A stretch of 64,000 nt of DNA from Desulfobulbus sp. (GCF_030824455.1 NZ_JAVBXR010000110.1:1-64000); one strand, 5' to 3'; shown: positions 26,268 to 36,443, counted from the first letter of the stretch. The notes: generated by a model from the letters alone, not told the origin. Program-made: numbers and translations.

Positions 26268-26663
26268 CTACTGCTCTTGAGCACCCTTGACTTCTTCAAC
26301 CTGCTCTTGATAGTCAACAAGTTCTAAAATAGCCATAGGAGCGGCATCGCCCAATCGGGTTCCTGTACGAATGATCCGCGTGTATCCCCCGTGTCGTTCT
26401 GAATACTGGCCGCTCAATTGATCAAAGAGCTTTGCAACTATGCTTTTGGAACGAATATAGGCCATGGCTTGACGTCGAGCATGTAGATCGCCTCGCTTGC
26501 CTAATGTGATCATTTGCTCTGCAACTCGCCTCGCTTCCTTTGCCTTGGGGACAGTGGTAACGATCCGCTCTTGATCAAGAAGCGAGGTTACCATATTCCT
26601 GAACATGGCATCACGATGGGAAGCGTTACGGCCAAGCTTGCGACCTGCTTTTCTATGTCTCAT
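26268..26663 (-). CDS. rplQ: 50S ribosomal protein L17 (bL17)
   Basis: A 131-residue protein beginning [20 protein letters not shown], the near-invariant L17 start, with [22 protein letters not shown] near the middle. A glutamate/glutamine-rich tail follows. Last gene of the alpha cluster (rpsM-rpsK-rpsD-rpoA-rplQ) and of the whole ribosomal block, directly before a strong terminator. Confidence 0.98.
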   Translation of the reverse strand: MRHRKAGRKLGRNASHRDAMFRNMVTSLLDQERIVTTVPKAKEARRVAEQMITLGKRGDLHARRQAMAYIRSKSIVAKLFDQLSGQYSERHGGYTRIIRTGTRLGDAAPMAILELVDYQEQVEEVKGAQEQ

Positions 26664-26713
26664 GGTCCTATCCTTTCGTCTTTAAAGAGAATTATCCAAT
26701 AAATGTCAATGGA

Positions 26714-27754
26714 TTATTCTTCGTGTTTTTCTTCGCGTTTCTCGGGGGCCACCCAACCGTCATATTTCATGCCGAGGGTAAGATTATGTTCGGAAAGCAA
26801 TGCTTTAATTTCGTTCAATGACTTGCGCCCAAAATTTTTGGTCTTAAGCATTTCTGCGTCAGTCTTGTTGACCAATTGGCCAATATATTGAATTTGAGCA
26901 TTTTTCAAGCAATTTGCAGAACGAACAGAAAGCTCAAGATCTTCGACATTCTTGTCGAGAAAAGGCGGGTAAGCCTTTCCATCTTCATCATTGTCGGAGT
27001 TGTCGGGCGCTTTAGCGATTTCCTCATTAAAATTGATAAAAATCGTCATCTGCTCTTTCATGATCTTGGCCGCATACGCTAATGCGTTTTGCGGTTCAAC
27101 GCTGCCGTCCGTTTCAATTTCGATCGTCAAGCGATCAAAATCCGTCTGCTGACCAACACGAGCTTGACTTACTACATATTGCACGCGGATGATGGGCGAA
27201 AAAGCGGAATCAATTGAAATTACACCAATTGGTTGTCCTTCCTTTTTGTTCTGATCAGCAGGGACGTATCCCTTTCCCCAATGAACTTCTAACTCAGCGC
27301 GAAAGGTAATGTCGCTTGTCACTGAACAAATGACAAGATCAGGGTTCATGACATCAACGTATGCGCCGCCGTTGATGTCGCCAGCGAAAACCTTGCCTGG
27401 CCCAACCTTCTCAATCAGCACTGTGCGAGATTCAGGTCCATTTAACTTCAAACGAACCTGCTTGAGATTAAGAATAATTTCCGCGACATCCTCGTGAACA
27501 CCGTCAATGGTCGTAAATTCGTGCAGTGCGTTGCCCAATTTGACCGATGTAATCGCGGCGCCACGAATAGACGAGAGCATAATACGGCGCAGTGAATTGC
27601 CAATAGTAGTGGCAAACCCCCGTTCAAGCGGTTGGCAAACAAACTTACCGTAACGGCTAGTCAGCGATCCCTCATTTACCTCAAGCTTCTCAGGCGAAAT
27701 AAGGGTGTGCCAGTTTCTATAAAAGGGATTTTCATCCCGTATTTCCTGTGCCAT
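26714..27754 (-). CDS. rpoA: RNA polymerase alpha subunit
   Basis: 346 residues from ATG 27754. The N-terminal domain (about 20-240) that dimerises and binds beta and beta' shows GFATTIGNSLRRIMLSSIRG and INGGAYVDVMNPDLVI. A linker with acidic residues leads to the C-terminal domain (about 265-330: LELSVRSANCLKNAQI, GRKSLNEIKALLSE), which contacts UP elements and activators. A charged tail of about 15 residues ends the protein. Usual place between rpsD and rplQ. Confidence 0.98.
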   Translation of the reverse strand: MAQEIRDENPFYRNWHTLISPEKLEVNEGSLTSRYGKFVCQPLERGFATTIGNSLRRIMLSSIRGAAITSVKLGNALHEFTTIDGVHEDVAEIILNLKQVRLKLNGPESRTVLIEKVGPGKVFAGDINGGAYVDVMNPDLVICSVTSDITFRAELEVHWGKGYVPADQNKKEGQPIGVISIDSAFSPIIRVQYVVSQARVGQQTDFDRLTIEIETDGSVEPQNALAYAAKIMKEQMTIFINFNEEIAKAPDNSDNDEDGKAYPPFLDKNVEDLELSVRSANCLKNAQIQYIGQLVNKTDAEMLKTKNFGRKSLNEIKALLSEHNLTLGMKYDGWVAPEKREEKHEE

Positions 27755-27774
27755 GCAATACCTAACGATAAAAG

Positions 27775-28404
27775 TTACTTGGAATACAACTCAACAATAA
27801 GCTGTTCCTGAATGGGCATCGTTATTTCTTCGCGGTTTGGCAACGCTTTGACAACACACTGAAATTTAGCCTGATCAAGCTCTAGCCAACTAGGCAGACC
27901 TCTGCGAACCGAACCTTCGAGATTATCGACAATTAACTCATTCTTCTGGTTCTTTTCCTTCAGGGCTATAACATCGCCTGGCCGGACTTGGTACGAAGGA
28001 ATATTAACTTTTTTTCCATTAATATTAAAAAGATTGTGACGAACCATTTGCCGAGCTTGATCACGGGAGCTGGCAAATCCAATACGATAAAGAGTATTGT
28101 CAAAGCGACGCTCAAGCATCACCAATAAATTCTCACCGGTCACTCCTTTTGCTCGTTCAGCGCGTTCGAAGTAACGTCTAAATTGCGCTTCAAGCATGCC
28201 GTACATTTGTTTAACCTTCTGCTTTTCACGAAGCTGAACGGCATAATCGGAAACTTTGCGAAATTTATTCTGGCCATGCTGTCCTGGAGCAAATGAGCGT
28301 CTTTCAAAAGCACACTTGTCAGAATAGCAGCGATCCCCTTTAAGAAACATTTTGAGATTTTCGCGCCTGCAAAGCCTGCAGGATGCCCCTGTATATCTAG
28401 CCAA
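27775..28404 (-). CDS. rpsD: 30S ribosomal protein S4 (uS4), zinc-binding form
   Basis: 209 residues. Translation starts at TTG 28404 with GGAGGT six bases upstream. Cysteines 9, 12, 26 and 31 form the zinc site of the C+ form of S4. The S4 RNA-binding domain is at about 97-160 ([20 protein letters not shown]). S4 nucleates 30S assembly and, in E. coli, represses the alpha operon; no matching pseudoknot was sought successfully before rpsM here. Confidence 0.97.
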   Translation of the reverse strand: MARYTGASCRLCRRENLKMFLKGDRCYSDKCAFERRSFAPGQHGQNKFRKVSDYAVQLREKQKVKQMYGMLEAQFRRYFERAERAKGVTGENLLVMLERRFDNTLYRIGFASSRDQARQMVRHNLFNINGKKVNIPSYQVRPGDVIALKEKNQKNELIVDNLEGSVRRGLPSWLELDQAKFQCVVKALPNREEITMPIQEQLIVELYSK

Positions 28405-28464
28405 ATTTTACCTCCATCCATTGCCTTGGCGTTCAAGACACAATGCGGTTTATTCTAGTTGGAC

Positions 28465-28863
28465 TTAAACTCTTCTTCTTTTGGGCGGCTTGCACCCATT
28501 ATGAGGAAGCGGAGTTACATCAACAATACGACTAACATCCAAATCAACAGTTGTTAATGCTCGCAGTGCGGCTTCCCTACCAGGCCCGGGCCCCTTGACT
28601 CGCACTTCAACCTTACGCAACCCATGTTCCTTCGCCTTAGCCACAGCATCACTCAGAGCGTTTTGGGCAGCGAAAGGGGTTGATTTTCTAGACCCTTTAA
28701 ATCCCAACACTCCTGCACTCGACCAAGACAAGGTGTTTCCCTGGCGATCAGAGATGGTGACGACCGTATTGTTGAAGGTAGAATAGATAAAAACAATGCC
28801 CTCGGGGACATTCTTTTTATCCTTTTTCTTAACCTTTACGTTTACTTTTCCTGCTTTTGCCAT
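28465..28863 (-). CDS. rpsK: 30S ribosomal protein S11 (uS11)
   Basis: 132 residues from ATG 28863. The lysine-rich head ([18 protein letters not shown]) is followed by [33 protein letters not shown] and the conserved end [18 protein letters not shown]. It forms part of the mRNA exit platform of the 30S subunit. Lies between rpsM and rpsD as usual. Confidence 0.98.
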   Translation of the reverse strand: MAKAGKVNVKVKKKDKKNVPEGIVFIYSTFNNTVVTISDRQGNTLSWSSAGVLGFKGSRKSTPFAAQNALSDAVAKAKEHGLRKVEVRVKGPGPGREAALRALTTVDLDVSRIVDVTPLPHNGCKPPKRRRV

Positions 28864-28909
28864 ATTAACTCCTAAATGCCCGGGCTCGGAACATTAGATC
28901 GATAAAGGG

Positions 28910-29278
28910 TTATTTTTTACGAACAGCTGCACCACGTCGAGGCCCCTTGCGAGTACGAGCGTTGGTTTTGGTTCGTTGACCATTAACAGGCAACCCTCTG
29001 CGGTGACGCCGTCCTCGGTAACAACCAAGATCCATCAGTCGCTTAATATCCATAGACACTTCTCGTCGACGGTCACCCTCCACGACATAATCATTTTCGA
29101 TTATCGTTCGAATTCGATTAACGTCATCGCCACTTAAATCGTCACTATTCATTTGATAAGGAAGATCGGCCTTATCGAGAATTTGGCGCGAAGTAGTTAA
29201 GCCAATACCGTAAATATATGTAAGCGCTCGATCCATGTGTTTGTTGCGTGGCAAATCCACACCAGCTATTCGTGCCAA
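28910..29278 (-). CDS. rpsM: 30S ribosomal protein S13 (uS13)
   Basis: 122 residues starting at TTG 29278 behind GGAGTAAGAA; no ATG is available nearby. Typical sequence: [20 protein letters not shown], the [20 protein letters not shown] loop and the basic tail [14 protein letters not shown], which touches tRNA in the A and P sites. First gene of the alpha cluster. Confidence 0.97.
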   Translation of the reverse strand: MARIAGVDLPRNKHMDRALTYIYGIGLTTSRQILDKADLPYQMNSDDLSGDDVNRIRTIIENDYVVEGDRRREVSMDIKRLMDLGCYRGRRHRRGLPVNGQRTKTNARTRKGPRRGAAVRKK

Positions 29279-29338
29279 ATTCTTACTCCTTTGTCAGAAA
29301 CTTGCTTAATTTTAAAAAGAGAGAGGGGGGGGTAAATA

Positions 29339-29452
29339 TTACCCTTGCCGTTGCTTGTGCTTTCGATTGACACAATCCACCCTAACAACCCCTTTTCGCT
29401 TTAAAATCTTGCATTCACTGCATATTTTTTTAACCGACGAACGTACTTTCAT
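29339..29452 (-). CDS. rpmJ: 50S ribosomal protein L36 (bL36), zinc-binding form
   Basis: A 37-residue protein ([20 protein letters not shown], ending RKHKQRQG). C11, C14, C27 and H32 make the zinc site of the primary, C+ form of L36. It lies between infA and rpsM, its most common position. Too short to be noticed in a length-filtered frame search, but coordinates and stop (TAA at 29339-29341) are unambiguous. Confidence 0.97.
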   Translation of the reverse strand: MKVRSSVKKICSECKILKRKGVVRVDCVNRKHKQRQG

Positions 29453-29474
29453 GCCGTGCCCCAGACAGATTAAA

Positions 29475-29711
29475 TTATTTTTTGCTCTTTCCGCCCTTAG
29501 CGCGGAAAGTAACCCTGCCCCTTGTCAAATCGTAAGGAGACAGCTCAACCGTCACCCGATCGCCAGGAAGTATTTTTATATAATGCATACGCATTTTTCC
29601 GGAGATATGCGCGAGAACCTTATGCCCATTATCCAATTCAACCTGGAACATAGCGTTGGGCAAAGGTTCAATGATAGTGCCTTCAACTTCAATGGCCTCT
29701 TCTTTCGCCAT
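29475..29711 (-). CDS. infA: Translation initiation factor IF-1
   Basis: 78 residues, slightly longer than the usual 72 because of a lysine-rich tail (AKGGKSKK). The OB fold is plain: [57 protein letters not shown]-1 occupies the A site during initiation. Downstream of map and upstream of rpmJ. Confidence 0.97.
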   Translation of the reverse strand: MAKEEAIEVEGTIIEPLPNAMFQVELDNGHKVLAHISGKMRMHYIKILPGDRVTVELSPYDLTRGRVTFRAKGGKSKK

Positions 29712-29827
29712 GGGTTATTCGCTCCCAAATGATCGAGCATAAATTTTAATCATATATCGAACAATCCACTTTTTATCAAGCCATTTCGTGCGCGTATGGC
29801 ACGTTAAACACAAATCATATGCCGTGG

Positions 29828-30613
29828 TCACAACAACGATGCTCGCTCACTCAAAATTAGCGGGCCGGAACAGGTCACGGCAACGGAGTGCTCAAAGTGA
29901 GCGGATGGTTTTCGATCTGCGGTTACAACTGTCCATTGATCGTGCAAAATCTTAACTTTTGCGGCTCCCAGATTAATCATTGGTTCGATAGCCAAAACCA
30001 TGCCTTCAATCATACGTGGTGAAGCTTGCCGCTGCACATAATTGGGAACTTCAGGGGGTTCATGCAATCTCGCACCAATTCCGTGCCCTACAAATTGGCG
30101 AACAACAGAAAAGCCCTTTCCCTCAGCATAGGACTGTATGGCCCGAGAAATATCCGATATCCTATTTCCAACCATAACCTGCTCAATCCCTTTTAAAAGA
30201 GAAGTGTGTGTCACCTGCAACAACAAGGAAGTTTTTGGATCAACATCGCCAACACCTACTGTAATAGCAGCGTCGCCATAAAATCCGTCAAGCAATGCAC
30301 CAAAATCAAGCGAAATGATATCCCCATTTCGAAGAATTTTCTTATGGGATGGAATGCCATGCACGACTTCTTCATTGACAGAGGCACAAAGACTCGCGGG
30401 ATACCCTTTGTATCCTTTAAAAGCAGGCAACGCATGATGATCGCGACAAAACGTTTCAGCGATTTTATCGAGCTCCAAAGTGGAGACGCCTTCACGAATT
30501 TCAGATTCAAGCAAGGCAAGCACACCAGAGACGATCTGGTTGGCCCGGTGCATAATAGCTATCTCATCGGCAGTTTTTATAGTGATCGATCTATCGTTAT
30601 GCTCATTAACCAC
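29828..30613 (-). CDS. map: Methionine aminopeptidase, type I
   Basis: Removes the initiator methionine from nascent proteins. The preferred start is GTG 30613, five bases after GAGG that overlaps the secY stop; GTG 30634, overlapping secY by 14 bases, is an alternative. The core follows the family: SITIKTADEIAIMHRA, then the metal ligands in DFGALLDGFYGDAA, GHGIGARLHEPPEVPN, and LAIEPM, HFEHSVAV. The gene follows secY directly; adk, which often lies between, is missing here. Confidence 0.95.
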   Translation of the reverse strand: MVNEHNDRSITIKTADEIAIMHRANQIVSGVLALLESEIREGVSTLELDKIAETFCRDHHALPAFKGYKGYPASLCASVNEEVVHGIPSHKKILRNGDIISLDFGALLDGFYGDAAITVGVGDVDPKTSLLLQVTHTSLLKGIEQVMVGNRISDISRAIQSYAEGKGFSVVRQFVGHGIGARLHEPPEVPNYVQRQASPRMIEGMVLAIEPMINLGAAKVKILHDQWTVVTADRKPSAHFEHSVAVTCSGPLILSERASLL

Positions 30614-30620
30614 AGTGGCC

Positions 30621-31925
30621 TCAGTGTCGTCCACGAATCCGGCCGGCTTTCATGAATCCATCATAATTACGCATAATCAAGTGGGATTCGATCTGTGAAA
30701 TAGTATCGATAGCCACTCCTACAACGATCAAAAGCGCCGTGCCTCCAAAATAAAAAGGCACATTGAGCTTGCTAATGAGAATTGTTGGCATCACGCAAAC
30801 GGCACTGAGGTATAACGCACCTACAACAGTAAGCCTGACTAACGTGGTATCAAGAAATTCAGCGGTTTTCTTGCCTGGTCGAATACCTGGAACAAACCCC
30901 CCGTTCTTTTTCAAATTTTCCGCAACATCATTTGCCTTAAAAGAAACTGCGGCATAAAAAAAGCAAAAGAACACTATCATACCAATGTACATTGCGTAAT
31001 AATAGATCGTTCCCGGTGAAAATGCGGCGGAAATTTGTTGAACCCAATCAATGTTAATGAATGACCCGATGGTAGCGGGAAACATCATGATTGATGAGGC
31101 AAATATTGGTGGGATAACTCCCGAAACATTAATTTTCAGCGGCAAATGAGAAGCTTGCCCACCATACACTCTGCGCCCCACTACCCTTTTTGCATACTGT
31201 ATAGGAATTCTTCGCTGCGAAGTTTCAATAAAAATAATAAAAGCGACAATAAAAAACATCATTGTCATGATGACTGGAACGAAAATTAAAGACAATTCTC
31301 CAGACTTAATAAGTTCGATAGTATTACCAACCGCCGACGGCATTCGCGCAACAATTCCGGAAAAAATAATCAGCGAAATACCGTTGCCGATGCCGCGCTC
31401 CGTCATTTGCTCCCCGAGCCACATGATAAATGCAGTTCCCGAAGTAAGCGTCAGAACGGTCATCAGCTTAAATTGCAAGCTAGGATCAATGACAATGGCA
31501 ATGCCGTTTGGACTAGTCATCCCTTCTAGGCCAGACGCGATGAAGAATCCCTGCACAACAGAGAGAACAACCGTGCCGTATCGTGTGTACTGGGTTATTT
31601 TTCTACGCCCAGTCTCTCCCTCTTTTGAAAGGGATTCAAGCTGCGGCACGACAACAGTCAACAACTGGATAATGATCGAAGCGGAGATGTACGGCATGAT
31701 GCCGAGCGCAAAAATAGAGAAATTTTCAAGTGCGCCGCCGGAAAACATGTTGAACATGCCAAAGAGAGTACTGGCGTTTTTCTCAAAAAAAGCGGCTAAT
31801 GCTTCCCCATTAATGCCTGGTGTAGGTATCTGTACCCCCATTCGGTAGACTAAAAGCATCAAGAGAGTGAAAATCACTCTCTTGCGTAACTCAGGGATAC
31901 TGGCAGCACTCACTAAACCGCTCAT
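30621..31925 (-). CDS. secY: Protein translocase subunit SecY
   Basis: 434 residues with ten predicted membrane helices. SecY forms the protein-conducting channel with SecE (encoded near 57.3 kb) and SecG. Recognisable parts: RMGVQIPTPGIN after helix 1, the plug region MFNMFSGGALENFSIFALGI, GIMPYISASIIIQLL, and the cytoplasmic loops YAKRVVGRRVYGGQASHLP and FVPGIRPGKKTAEFLD. Translated just after rplO (three bases apart). Confidence 0.98.
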   Translation of the reverse strand: MSGLVSAASIPELRKRVIFTLLMLLVYRMGVQIPTPGINGEALAAFFEKNASTLFGMFNMFSGGALENFSIFALGIMPYISASIIIQLLTVVVPQLESLSKEGETGRRKITQYTRYGTVVLSVVQGFFIASGLEGMTSPNGIAIVIDPSLQFKLMTVLTLTSGTAFIMWLGEQMTERGIGNGISLIIFSGIVARMPSAVGNTIELIKSGELSLIFVPVIMTMMFFIVAFIIFIETSQRRIPIQYAKRVVGRRVYGGQASHLPLKINVSGVIPPIFASSIMMFPATIGSFINIDWVQQISAAFSPGTIYYYAMYIGMIVFFCFFYAAVSFKANDVAENLKKNGGFVPGIRPGKKTAEFLDTTLVRLTVVGALYLSAVCVMPTILISKLNVPFYFGGTALLIVVGVAIDTISQIESHLIMRNYDGFMKAGRIRGRH

Positions 31926-31928
31926 GCA

Positions 31929-32366
31929 TCACTCCTCAATTGTGCCGCCGGCGGTGACAATCCTTTCCTTCGCCCCCTGACTAATCTTGTCAACTTTAAC
32001 CGTCAAAGGTTTCGTTATTTCGCCATTGGCTAAAATTTTCACAAAACCGTCGTTTTTCACAAGACCAGCATTCACCAATGCTTGCACATCGACTACAGAG
32101 CCAGCGTCAAAACGATTCAAATCGTCAAGAGAAATAAGAGTGTAAACCTTTTTAAAAATATTGGTAAACCCTCTTTTGGGCAATCGGCGATGCAACGGCA
32201 TCTGCCCACCCTCAAAACCGGGACTTGCGCTATAGCCAGAGCGAGCGCGAGCGCCTTTATGTCCTCGAGCTGCAGTTTTGCCGCTACCGCTTCCTGGGCC
32301 ACGCCCTACGCGTTTTTTTGCTTTGCGTGCACCTGCGCTCGGAGTAAGCGTATTTAATTTTAACAC
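31929..32366 (-). CDS. rplO: 50S ribosomal protein L15 (uL15)
   Basis: 145 residues. The start is GTG 32366; its ribosome binding site GGAGG lies in the last codons of rpmD (ATGGAGGATTAATCTGTG), so translation is coupled. The glycine/basic-rich N-terminus KKRVGRGPGSGSGKTAARGH and the FEGGQMPLHRRLPKRGF block identify it. Confidence 0.98.
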   Translation of the reverse strand: MLKLNTLTPSAGARKAKKRVGRGPGSGSGKTAARGHKGARARSGYSASPGFEGGQMPLHRRLPKRGFTNIFKKVYTLISLDDLNRFDAGSVVDVQALVNAGLVKNDGFVKILANGEITKPLTVKVDKISQGAKERIVTAGGTIEE

Positions 32367-32369
32367 AGA

Positions 32370-32549
32370 TTAATCCTCCATTTTGACAAGGTGTTGAACC
32401 TTATGCAACATGCCGCGTAATTCAGGAGTATTTTTCCTGGTAACAGTCTTATACATTTTCGTCAAACCCAAACCGACAAGAGTGGCCCTAATCGCCTCAG
32501 GACTGCCAATACCGCTTTTGACTTGGGTAAATGTAATTGTCTCGTTCAT
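32370..32549 (-). CDS. rpmD: 50S ribosomal protein L30 (uL30)
   Basis: A 59-residue protein read on the minus strand from ATG 32549 to TAA at 32370. It begins MNETITFTQVKSGIGSP and has the L30 pattern LVGLGLTKMYKTV and RGMLHKVQHLV. It occupies its standard place between rpsE and rplO. Confidence 0.95.
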   Translation of the reverse strand: MNETITFTQVKSGIGSPEAIRATLVGLGLTKMYKTVTRKNTPELRGMLHKVQHLVKMED

Positions 32550-32572
32550 AATCGCATCCTATTGGTTAGCCG

Positions 32573-33085
32573 TTAAGCAACCATATCGTCAATTGTCATA
32601 TTCCGCAGGCGAGCAATTTGTTCAGCTGTCCGTAATCTTCGCAGGCCATCCATAGTAGCTTTGACAAGATTATGCGGGTTATTCGAACCAAGACATTTCG
32701 TTAAAATATTCTGGACGCCTGCAGCTTCAAGCACCGCCCGAACGGCTCCGCCAGCAATAACGCCGGTGCCGTCGGAAGCAGGTTTAAGCATAACGCTACC
32801 GGATTTGAATTTGCCTGTAATGTCGTGAGGTATCGATACTGCTGTCAAAGAAACAAGCTGCATATCCTTACGAGCTTGTTCTACCCCTTTACGTATTGCT
32901 TCAGGAACTTGATTTGCCTTGCCAAGGCCATAACCGACCTTTCCATTTCCGTCTCCAACAACAACTATCGCGCTAAAACTGAATCGCCTACCACCTTTTA
33001 CTACTTTAGCGACACGATTAATGAAGACAATTTTTTCGATGAGCTCTTCCTGAATCCCCTCTTTAGCTCTCTTAAATTCAGCCAA
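32573..33085 (-). CDS. rpsE: 30S ribosomal protein S5 (uS5)
   Basis: 170 residues, starting at TTG 33085 behind GGGGGTG; there is no in-frame ATG near the start. The double-stranded RNA-binding domain ([20 protein letters not shown]) and the loop [20 protein letters not shown] are conserved. S5 mutations in this loop affect fidelity in other bacteria. Standard spc position between rplR and rpmD. Confidence 0.97.
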   Translation of the reverse strand: MAEFKRAKEGIQEELIEKIVFINRVAKVVKGGRRFSFSAIVVVGDGNGKVGYGLGKANQVPEAIRKGVEQARKDMQLVSLTAVSIPHDITGKFKSGSVMLKPASDGTGVIAGGAVRAVLEAAGVQNILTKCLGSNNPHNLVKATMDGLRRLRTAEQIARLRNMTIDDMVA

Positions 33086-33132
33086 GAAACACCCCCGTTG
33101 ATATAGTTGATCTATAGAATACGATCATCACT

Positions 33133-33498
33133 TTAAAATTGTAGGCCGCCTTCGCGGGCGCCGTCTGAAAGAGCTTTGATTCTACCGTGGTAAAGATAAC
33201 CGCCACGGTCAAAAACGATTTTTTCTATGCCAGCCAACTTTGCCTTTTCCGCAATAAGAACGCCAACTTTCCGGGCTTGTGCACATTTGTTCGCATCGTC
33301 ATCGACTGCAAAGGACTTATCATCAGTAGACATGGCCACCAAAGTTTTGCGCTGCACATCGTCAATTATCTGAGCATAAATATGCCGATTACTCCGATAA
33401 ACGCTCATTCTTGGTCGCTCAGTCGTCCCAAAAATCGTTTTTCGAATACGTTGGACCCGTTTTTTTCTTGCTGTAACTTTCGGATTAGTTTTCGCCAT
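33133..33498 (-). CDS. rplR: 50S ribosomal protein L18 (uL18)
   Basis: 121 residues from ATG 33498 ([20 protein letters not shown]). The frame is open 75 bases further, but that extension overlaps rplF and is unrelated. [21 protein letters not shown] and the end [20 protein letters not shown] are typical. L18 binds 5S rRNA with L5. Confidence 0.97.
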   Translation of the reverse strand: MAKTNPKVTARKKRVQRIRKTIFGTTERPRMSVYRSNRHIYAQIIDDVQRKTLVAMSTDDKSFAVDDDANKCAQARKVGVLIAEKAKLAGIEKIVFDRGGYLYHGRIKALSDGAREGGLQF

Positions 33499-33523
33499 AA
33501 TAGGACACTTTAGTTGTTGGATT

Positions 33524-34066
33524 TTATTTCTTGCCGCCGGCTTTGCCGACTTTTCTGACAATATGCTCATCAAAATAGCGAATGCCTTTTCCCTTATAAG
33601 GTTCAGGTTTTCGGATATCTCTGATTTGAGCTGCGGTTAGCCCAACAAGCTCTTTATCAATGCCCTGGATGTTTATGGAATTATCCTTATCAACTGTAGC
33701 GGTTATCCCTTCTGGCAAGATGAATTCAACGCCATTGGAATAACCGACATTCAATGTCAATGTTTGAGCATTAATATTTGCTCTATATCCGACGCCTTCA
33801 ACCATGAGTTTCTTTGCAAACCCTTGATGAACGCCAACAATCATATTATTAATGAGTGATCGGGTCATGCCCCATAGGGCCATAACCTTTTTGCTGGTGC
33901 CCTTAGGGGTGCAAATTAACATGTTGTCCTGCTCATTGACATCAATCTCAGGACGAATATCACGCTCAAGAGTGCCTTTTCCACCCAACACGGTAACATG
34001 AGTTCCCTGTATTTCAACTTTAATTCCGGTTGGAATTGGTATCGGTTGTTTACCTATTCTGGACAT
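33524..34066 (-). CDS. rplF: 50S ribosomal protein L6 (uL6)
   Basis: 180 residues from ATG 34066, after AAGGAGAAGCTA. Begins [19 protein letters not shown] and has the second-domain motif [20 protein letters not shown] used to contact 23S rRNA near the sarcin-ricin loop. Between rpsH and rplR. Confidence 0.98.
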   Translation of the reverse strand: MSRIGKQPIPIPTGIKVEIQGTHVTVLGGKGTLERDIRPEIDVNEQDNMLICTPKGTSKKVMALWGMTRSLINNMIVGVHQGFAKKLMVEGVGYRANINAQTLTLNVGYSNGVEFILPEGITATVDKDNSINIQGIDKELVGLTAAQIRDIRKPEPYKGKGIRYFDEHIVRKVGKAGGKK

Positions 34067-34100
34067 TAGCTTCTCCTTATAACAACAAAACTAAAGCAAT

Positions 34101-34499
34101 TTACCATACTTCACAGAGTAATTCGCCGCCGATATTCCGCAACCTCGCTTCTTTATCGGTAACGACTCCCTTTGACGTCGTCAAAATTGCCACGCCAAGA
34201 CCACTCATTACTTTGGGGATTTTATTACTCGTTTTGTACTGTCTATGACCCGGTTTGCTTACTCGTCTAATACCGGTAATGACACGTTCGTTCTGTCCCC
34301 CGTATTTCAGGTCAAGCTTCAGTGTCCCTTGAGGACCTTCCTCGTTGATTGAGTAGTCAGAGATATAACCTTCGTCTTTTAATACTTTTGCTACACTGAC
34401 CTTAAGTTTTGACAATGGCATCTCAACTGAACTAAAACGCGACTTCGTTGCATTTCTAATTCTTGTCAGCATATCAGCCAACGGGTCACTCATGGACAT
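34101..34499 (-). CDS. rpsH: 30S ribosomal protein S8 (uS8)
   Basis: 132 residues; ATG 34499 and a second ATG two codons later are both possible starts (MSMSDPLADMLTRIRNA). The C-terminal rRNA-binding block GLGVAILTTSKGVVTDKEAR is intact. In E. coli S8 represses the spc operon at rplE. Confidence 0.97.
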   Translation of the reverse strand: MSMSDPLADMLTRIRNATKSRFSSVEMPLSKLKVSVAKVLKDEGYISDYSINEEGPQGTLKLDLKYGGQNERVITGIRRVSKPGHRQYKTSNKIPKVMSGLGVAILTTSKGVVTDKEARLRNIGGELLCEVW

Positions 34500-34553
34500 T
34501 GAATAATTCCTCTTAATGAAATTAAAATACTAGATTGAAAAACGTGCTAGCAA

Positions 34554-34739
34554 TTACCAACTGGACTTGGTTACGCCAGTGATTTGGCCCTGAGAAGCGA
34601 GCTTGCGAAAGCATAATCTACATAACCCAAATTTTCGGTAATAAGCCCTTGATCTCCCGCAAAGTGGGCAACGATTGTAAGCACGGACAGAAAACTTTGG
34701 CGTGCGTTTAGCCTTGGCAATGAGTGATTTTTTTGCCAC
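34554..34739 (-). CDS. rpsN: 30S ribosomal protein S14, type Z (uS14, zinc-binding)
   Basis: A 61-residue short S14, started by GTG 34739 after GAGGAGGATT. Cysteines 24, 27, 40 and 43 form the zinc site (RCPLCGR and GLCRLCFRK). The zinc-free 100-residue type of many proteobacteria is not the one used here. Between rplE and rpsH. Confidence 0.97.
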   Translation of the reverse strand: MAKKSLIAKAKRTPKFSVRAYNRCPLCGRSRAYYRKFGLCRLCFRKLASQGQITGVTKSSW

Positions 34740-34779
34740 AGAATCCTCCTCAGAAACGACGTGAGCGTTAGTTAGTCAG

Positions 34780-35331
34780 TTAAACAGTTTGTTTTTTTCT
34801 AAAAGGCATGCCAATTGCCTCAAGCAAGGCGCGAGCACCGTCGTCGGTTTTCGAAGTCGTTACAATGGTGACATTAAAACCACGGATCTGATCGATTTTA
34901 TCGTAATCGATCTCGGGAAAAATAATGTGTTCAGTCACACCCATCGAAAAATTTCCCCGCCCGTCAAAGCCTTTAGGGGATACGCCGCGAAAATCCCGAA
35001 CCCGAGGCAAGGCTATGTTGATGAGTTTGGCAAGAAAATTATACATACGATCTCTTCTTAAAGTAACGCGGGTCCCAATGGGCATTCCTTCGCGCAGTTT
35101 AAACGTCGCAATCGATTTTTTTGCACGTGTGACAACGGCCTTTTGACCCGATATTAAGGTTAATTCTTGTGCAGCCTTTTCAACTATCTTAGGGTTTTGA
35201 ACTGCTTCGCCAAGGCCCATGTTAAGGACGATCTTGTCGATACGCGGAATATCCATGACATTGGCTATTCCCAACTGTTGTTGAAGTGCAGCTTTCAGTT
35301 CGTTCTCGTATTGTTCTTTCAGGGTACCCAT
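34780..35331 (-). CDS. rplE: 50S ribosomal protein L5 (uL5)
   Basis: 183 residues from ATG 35331. Shows [18 protein letters not shown], the loop [20 protein letters not shown] that reaches the P-site tRNA, and [20 protein letters not shown]. Binds 5S rRNA. Between rplX and rpsN. Confidence 0.98.
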   Translation of the reverse strand: MGTLKEQYENELKAALQQQLGIANVMDIPRIDKIVLNMGLGEAVQNPKIVEKAAQELTLISGQKAVVTRAKKSIATFKLREGMPIGTRVTLRRDRMYNFLAKLINIALPRVRDFRGVSPKGFDGRGNFSMGVTEHIIFPEIDYDKIDQIRGFNVTIVTTSKTDDGARALLEAIGMPFRKKQTV

Positions 35332-35359
35332 TATTTACTCCGTAAGCAGACAGTATCTA

Positions 35360-35695
35360 CTATTTAGCTGACTCGATCGTTGCTTTACAATTTTTACAAA
35401 TTCGCACTTTAGTGCCGTCGTCCAGCAAATGCTTGCCCATCCTTACGGTTTCAGCGCATTCAGGGCAAACGAGCATAACATTGGAAATATGTATTGCTGC
35501 CTCTCGTTCAATAATTTGCCCCGGCTGGGAGGCGTCAGTCGCTTTCTGATGTTTTTTTATCAAATTGATACGCTCTACAATGATGCGATCATTTTCGCGT
35601 TCAATCCTTAGAACCTTACCAACGCGACCTTTGTCTTTGCCGGCTATCACTTCAACTTTATCATTAACGCGTATTTTTGAATTTCCCTGGCGCAT
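35360..35695 (-). CDS. rplX: 50S ribosomal protein L24 (uL24)
   Basis: 111 residues from ATG 35695. The KOW motif ([20 protein letters not shown]) opens the protein, and [17 protein letters not shown] follows. Unusually cysteine-rich at its end: CPEC (about 75-78) and CKNC (about 100-103) form a probable zinc ribbon, as in some other bacteria. L24 starts 50S assembly. Confidence 0.97.
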   Translation of the reverse strand: MRQGNSKIRVNDKVEVIAGKDKGRVGKVLRIERENDRIIVERINLIKKHQKATDASQPGQIIEREAAIHISNVMLVCPECAETVRMGKHLLDDGTKVRICKNCKATIESAK

Positions 35696-35731
35696 GTCTA
35701 TATTCCTCGATATCTCTTAATAATAAAAATT

Positions 35732-36100
35732 TTATAAAACTTCAGGCGCGAGAGATATGATTTTCATAAATCCCAAGGATCTGAGTTCTCGAGCTATCGG
35801 GCCAAAAATACGAGTCCCTATGGGTTCGCCATTATTGGCTAGGAGAACTGCCGCGTTTTCATCAAACTTAACAGTAGTGTCTTCGGGGCGTCTGATAGCC
35901 TTAACAGTTCGTACAACCACAGCATTAAGCACATCCCCCTTTTTAACCTTTGCATGGGGAATAGCTTCTTTGACTGTCACTACAATAATGTCGCCAATAC
36001 GTGCATAACGCTTTCTTGTGCCACCCAAGACTCTAATGCAGAGAACTTTTTTGGCGCCAGAGTTATCGGCAACATTCAACACGGTTTCAGTTTGGATCAT
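35732..36100 (-). CDS. rplN: 50S ribosomal protein L14 (uL14)
   Basis: 122 residues, the invariant length of L14. Starts [20 protein letters not shown] and ends [30 protein letters not shown] is the conserved intersubunit contact. Between rpsQ and rplX. Confidence 0.98.
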   Translation of the reverse strand: MIQTETVLNVADNSGAKKVLCIRVLGGTRKRYARIGDIIVVTVKEAIPHAKVKKGDVLNAVVVRTVKAIRRPEDTTVKFDENAAVLLANNGEPIGTRIFGPIARELRSLGFMKIISLAPEVL

Positions 36101-36160
36101 GACCTCACCCGATTATCTTCTCAATTCTTATCGTTAAGCTTTGATAGGTGGCATAAAAAT

Positions 36161-36415
36161 TTATGCGGCACGCTCAATTATATTTCGAACAAGCCATCTT
36201 TTACTTTTAGAAAGCGGGCGACATTCTTCAATTAAGACGAGATCGCCAATTTGGCATTGATTCGAGGCATCGTGAGCCATATACTTTACCTGCTGACGAA
36301 TATATTTCCCATAGAGTTTATGAGGAATTTTTCGCTCGACGATGATGACAACGCTTTTATCCATTTTGTTGCTTACAACAAAGCCTTGTCGCGTTTTCTT
36401 TACTTGAGTACTCAT
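36161..36415 (-). CDS. rpsQ: 30S ribosomal protein S17 (uS17)
   Basis: 84 residues from ATG 36415 behind GGAAGA; TTG 36427 would add four residues. Contains RQGFVVSNKMDKSVVIIVER and the CQIGDLVLIEECRPLSKSKR end typical of S17. Between rpmC and rplN. Confidence 0.97.
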   Translation of the reverse strand: MSTQVKKTRQGFVVSNKMDKSVVIIVERKIPHKLYGKYIRQQVKYMAHDASNQCQIGDLVLIEECRPLSKSKRWLVRNIIERAA

Positions 36416-36443
36416 ATTGTCTTCCAAGTCGGTTGTTAATCAG

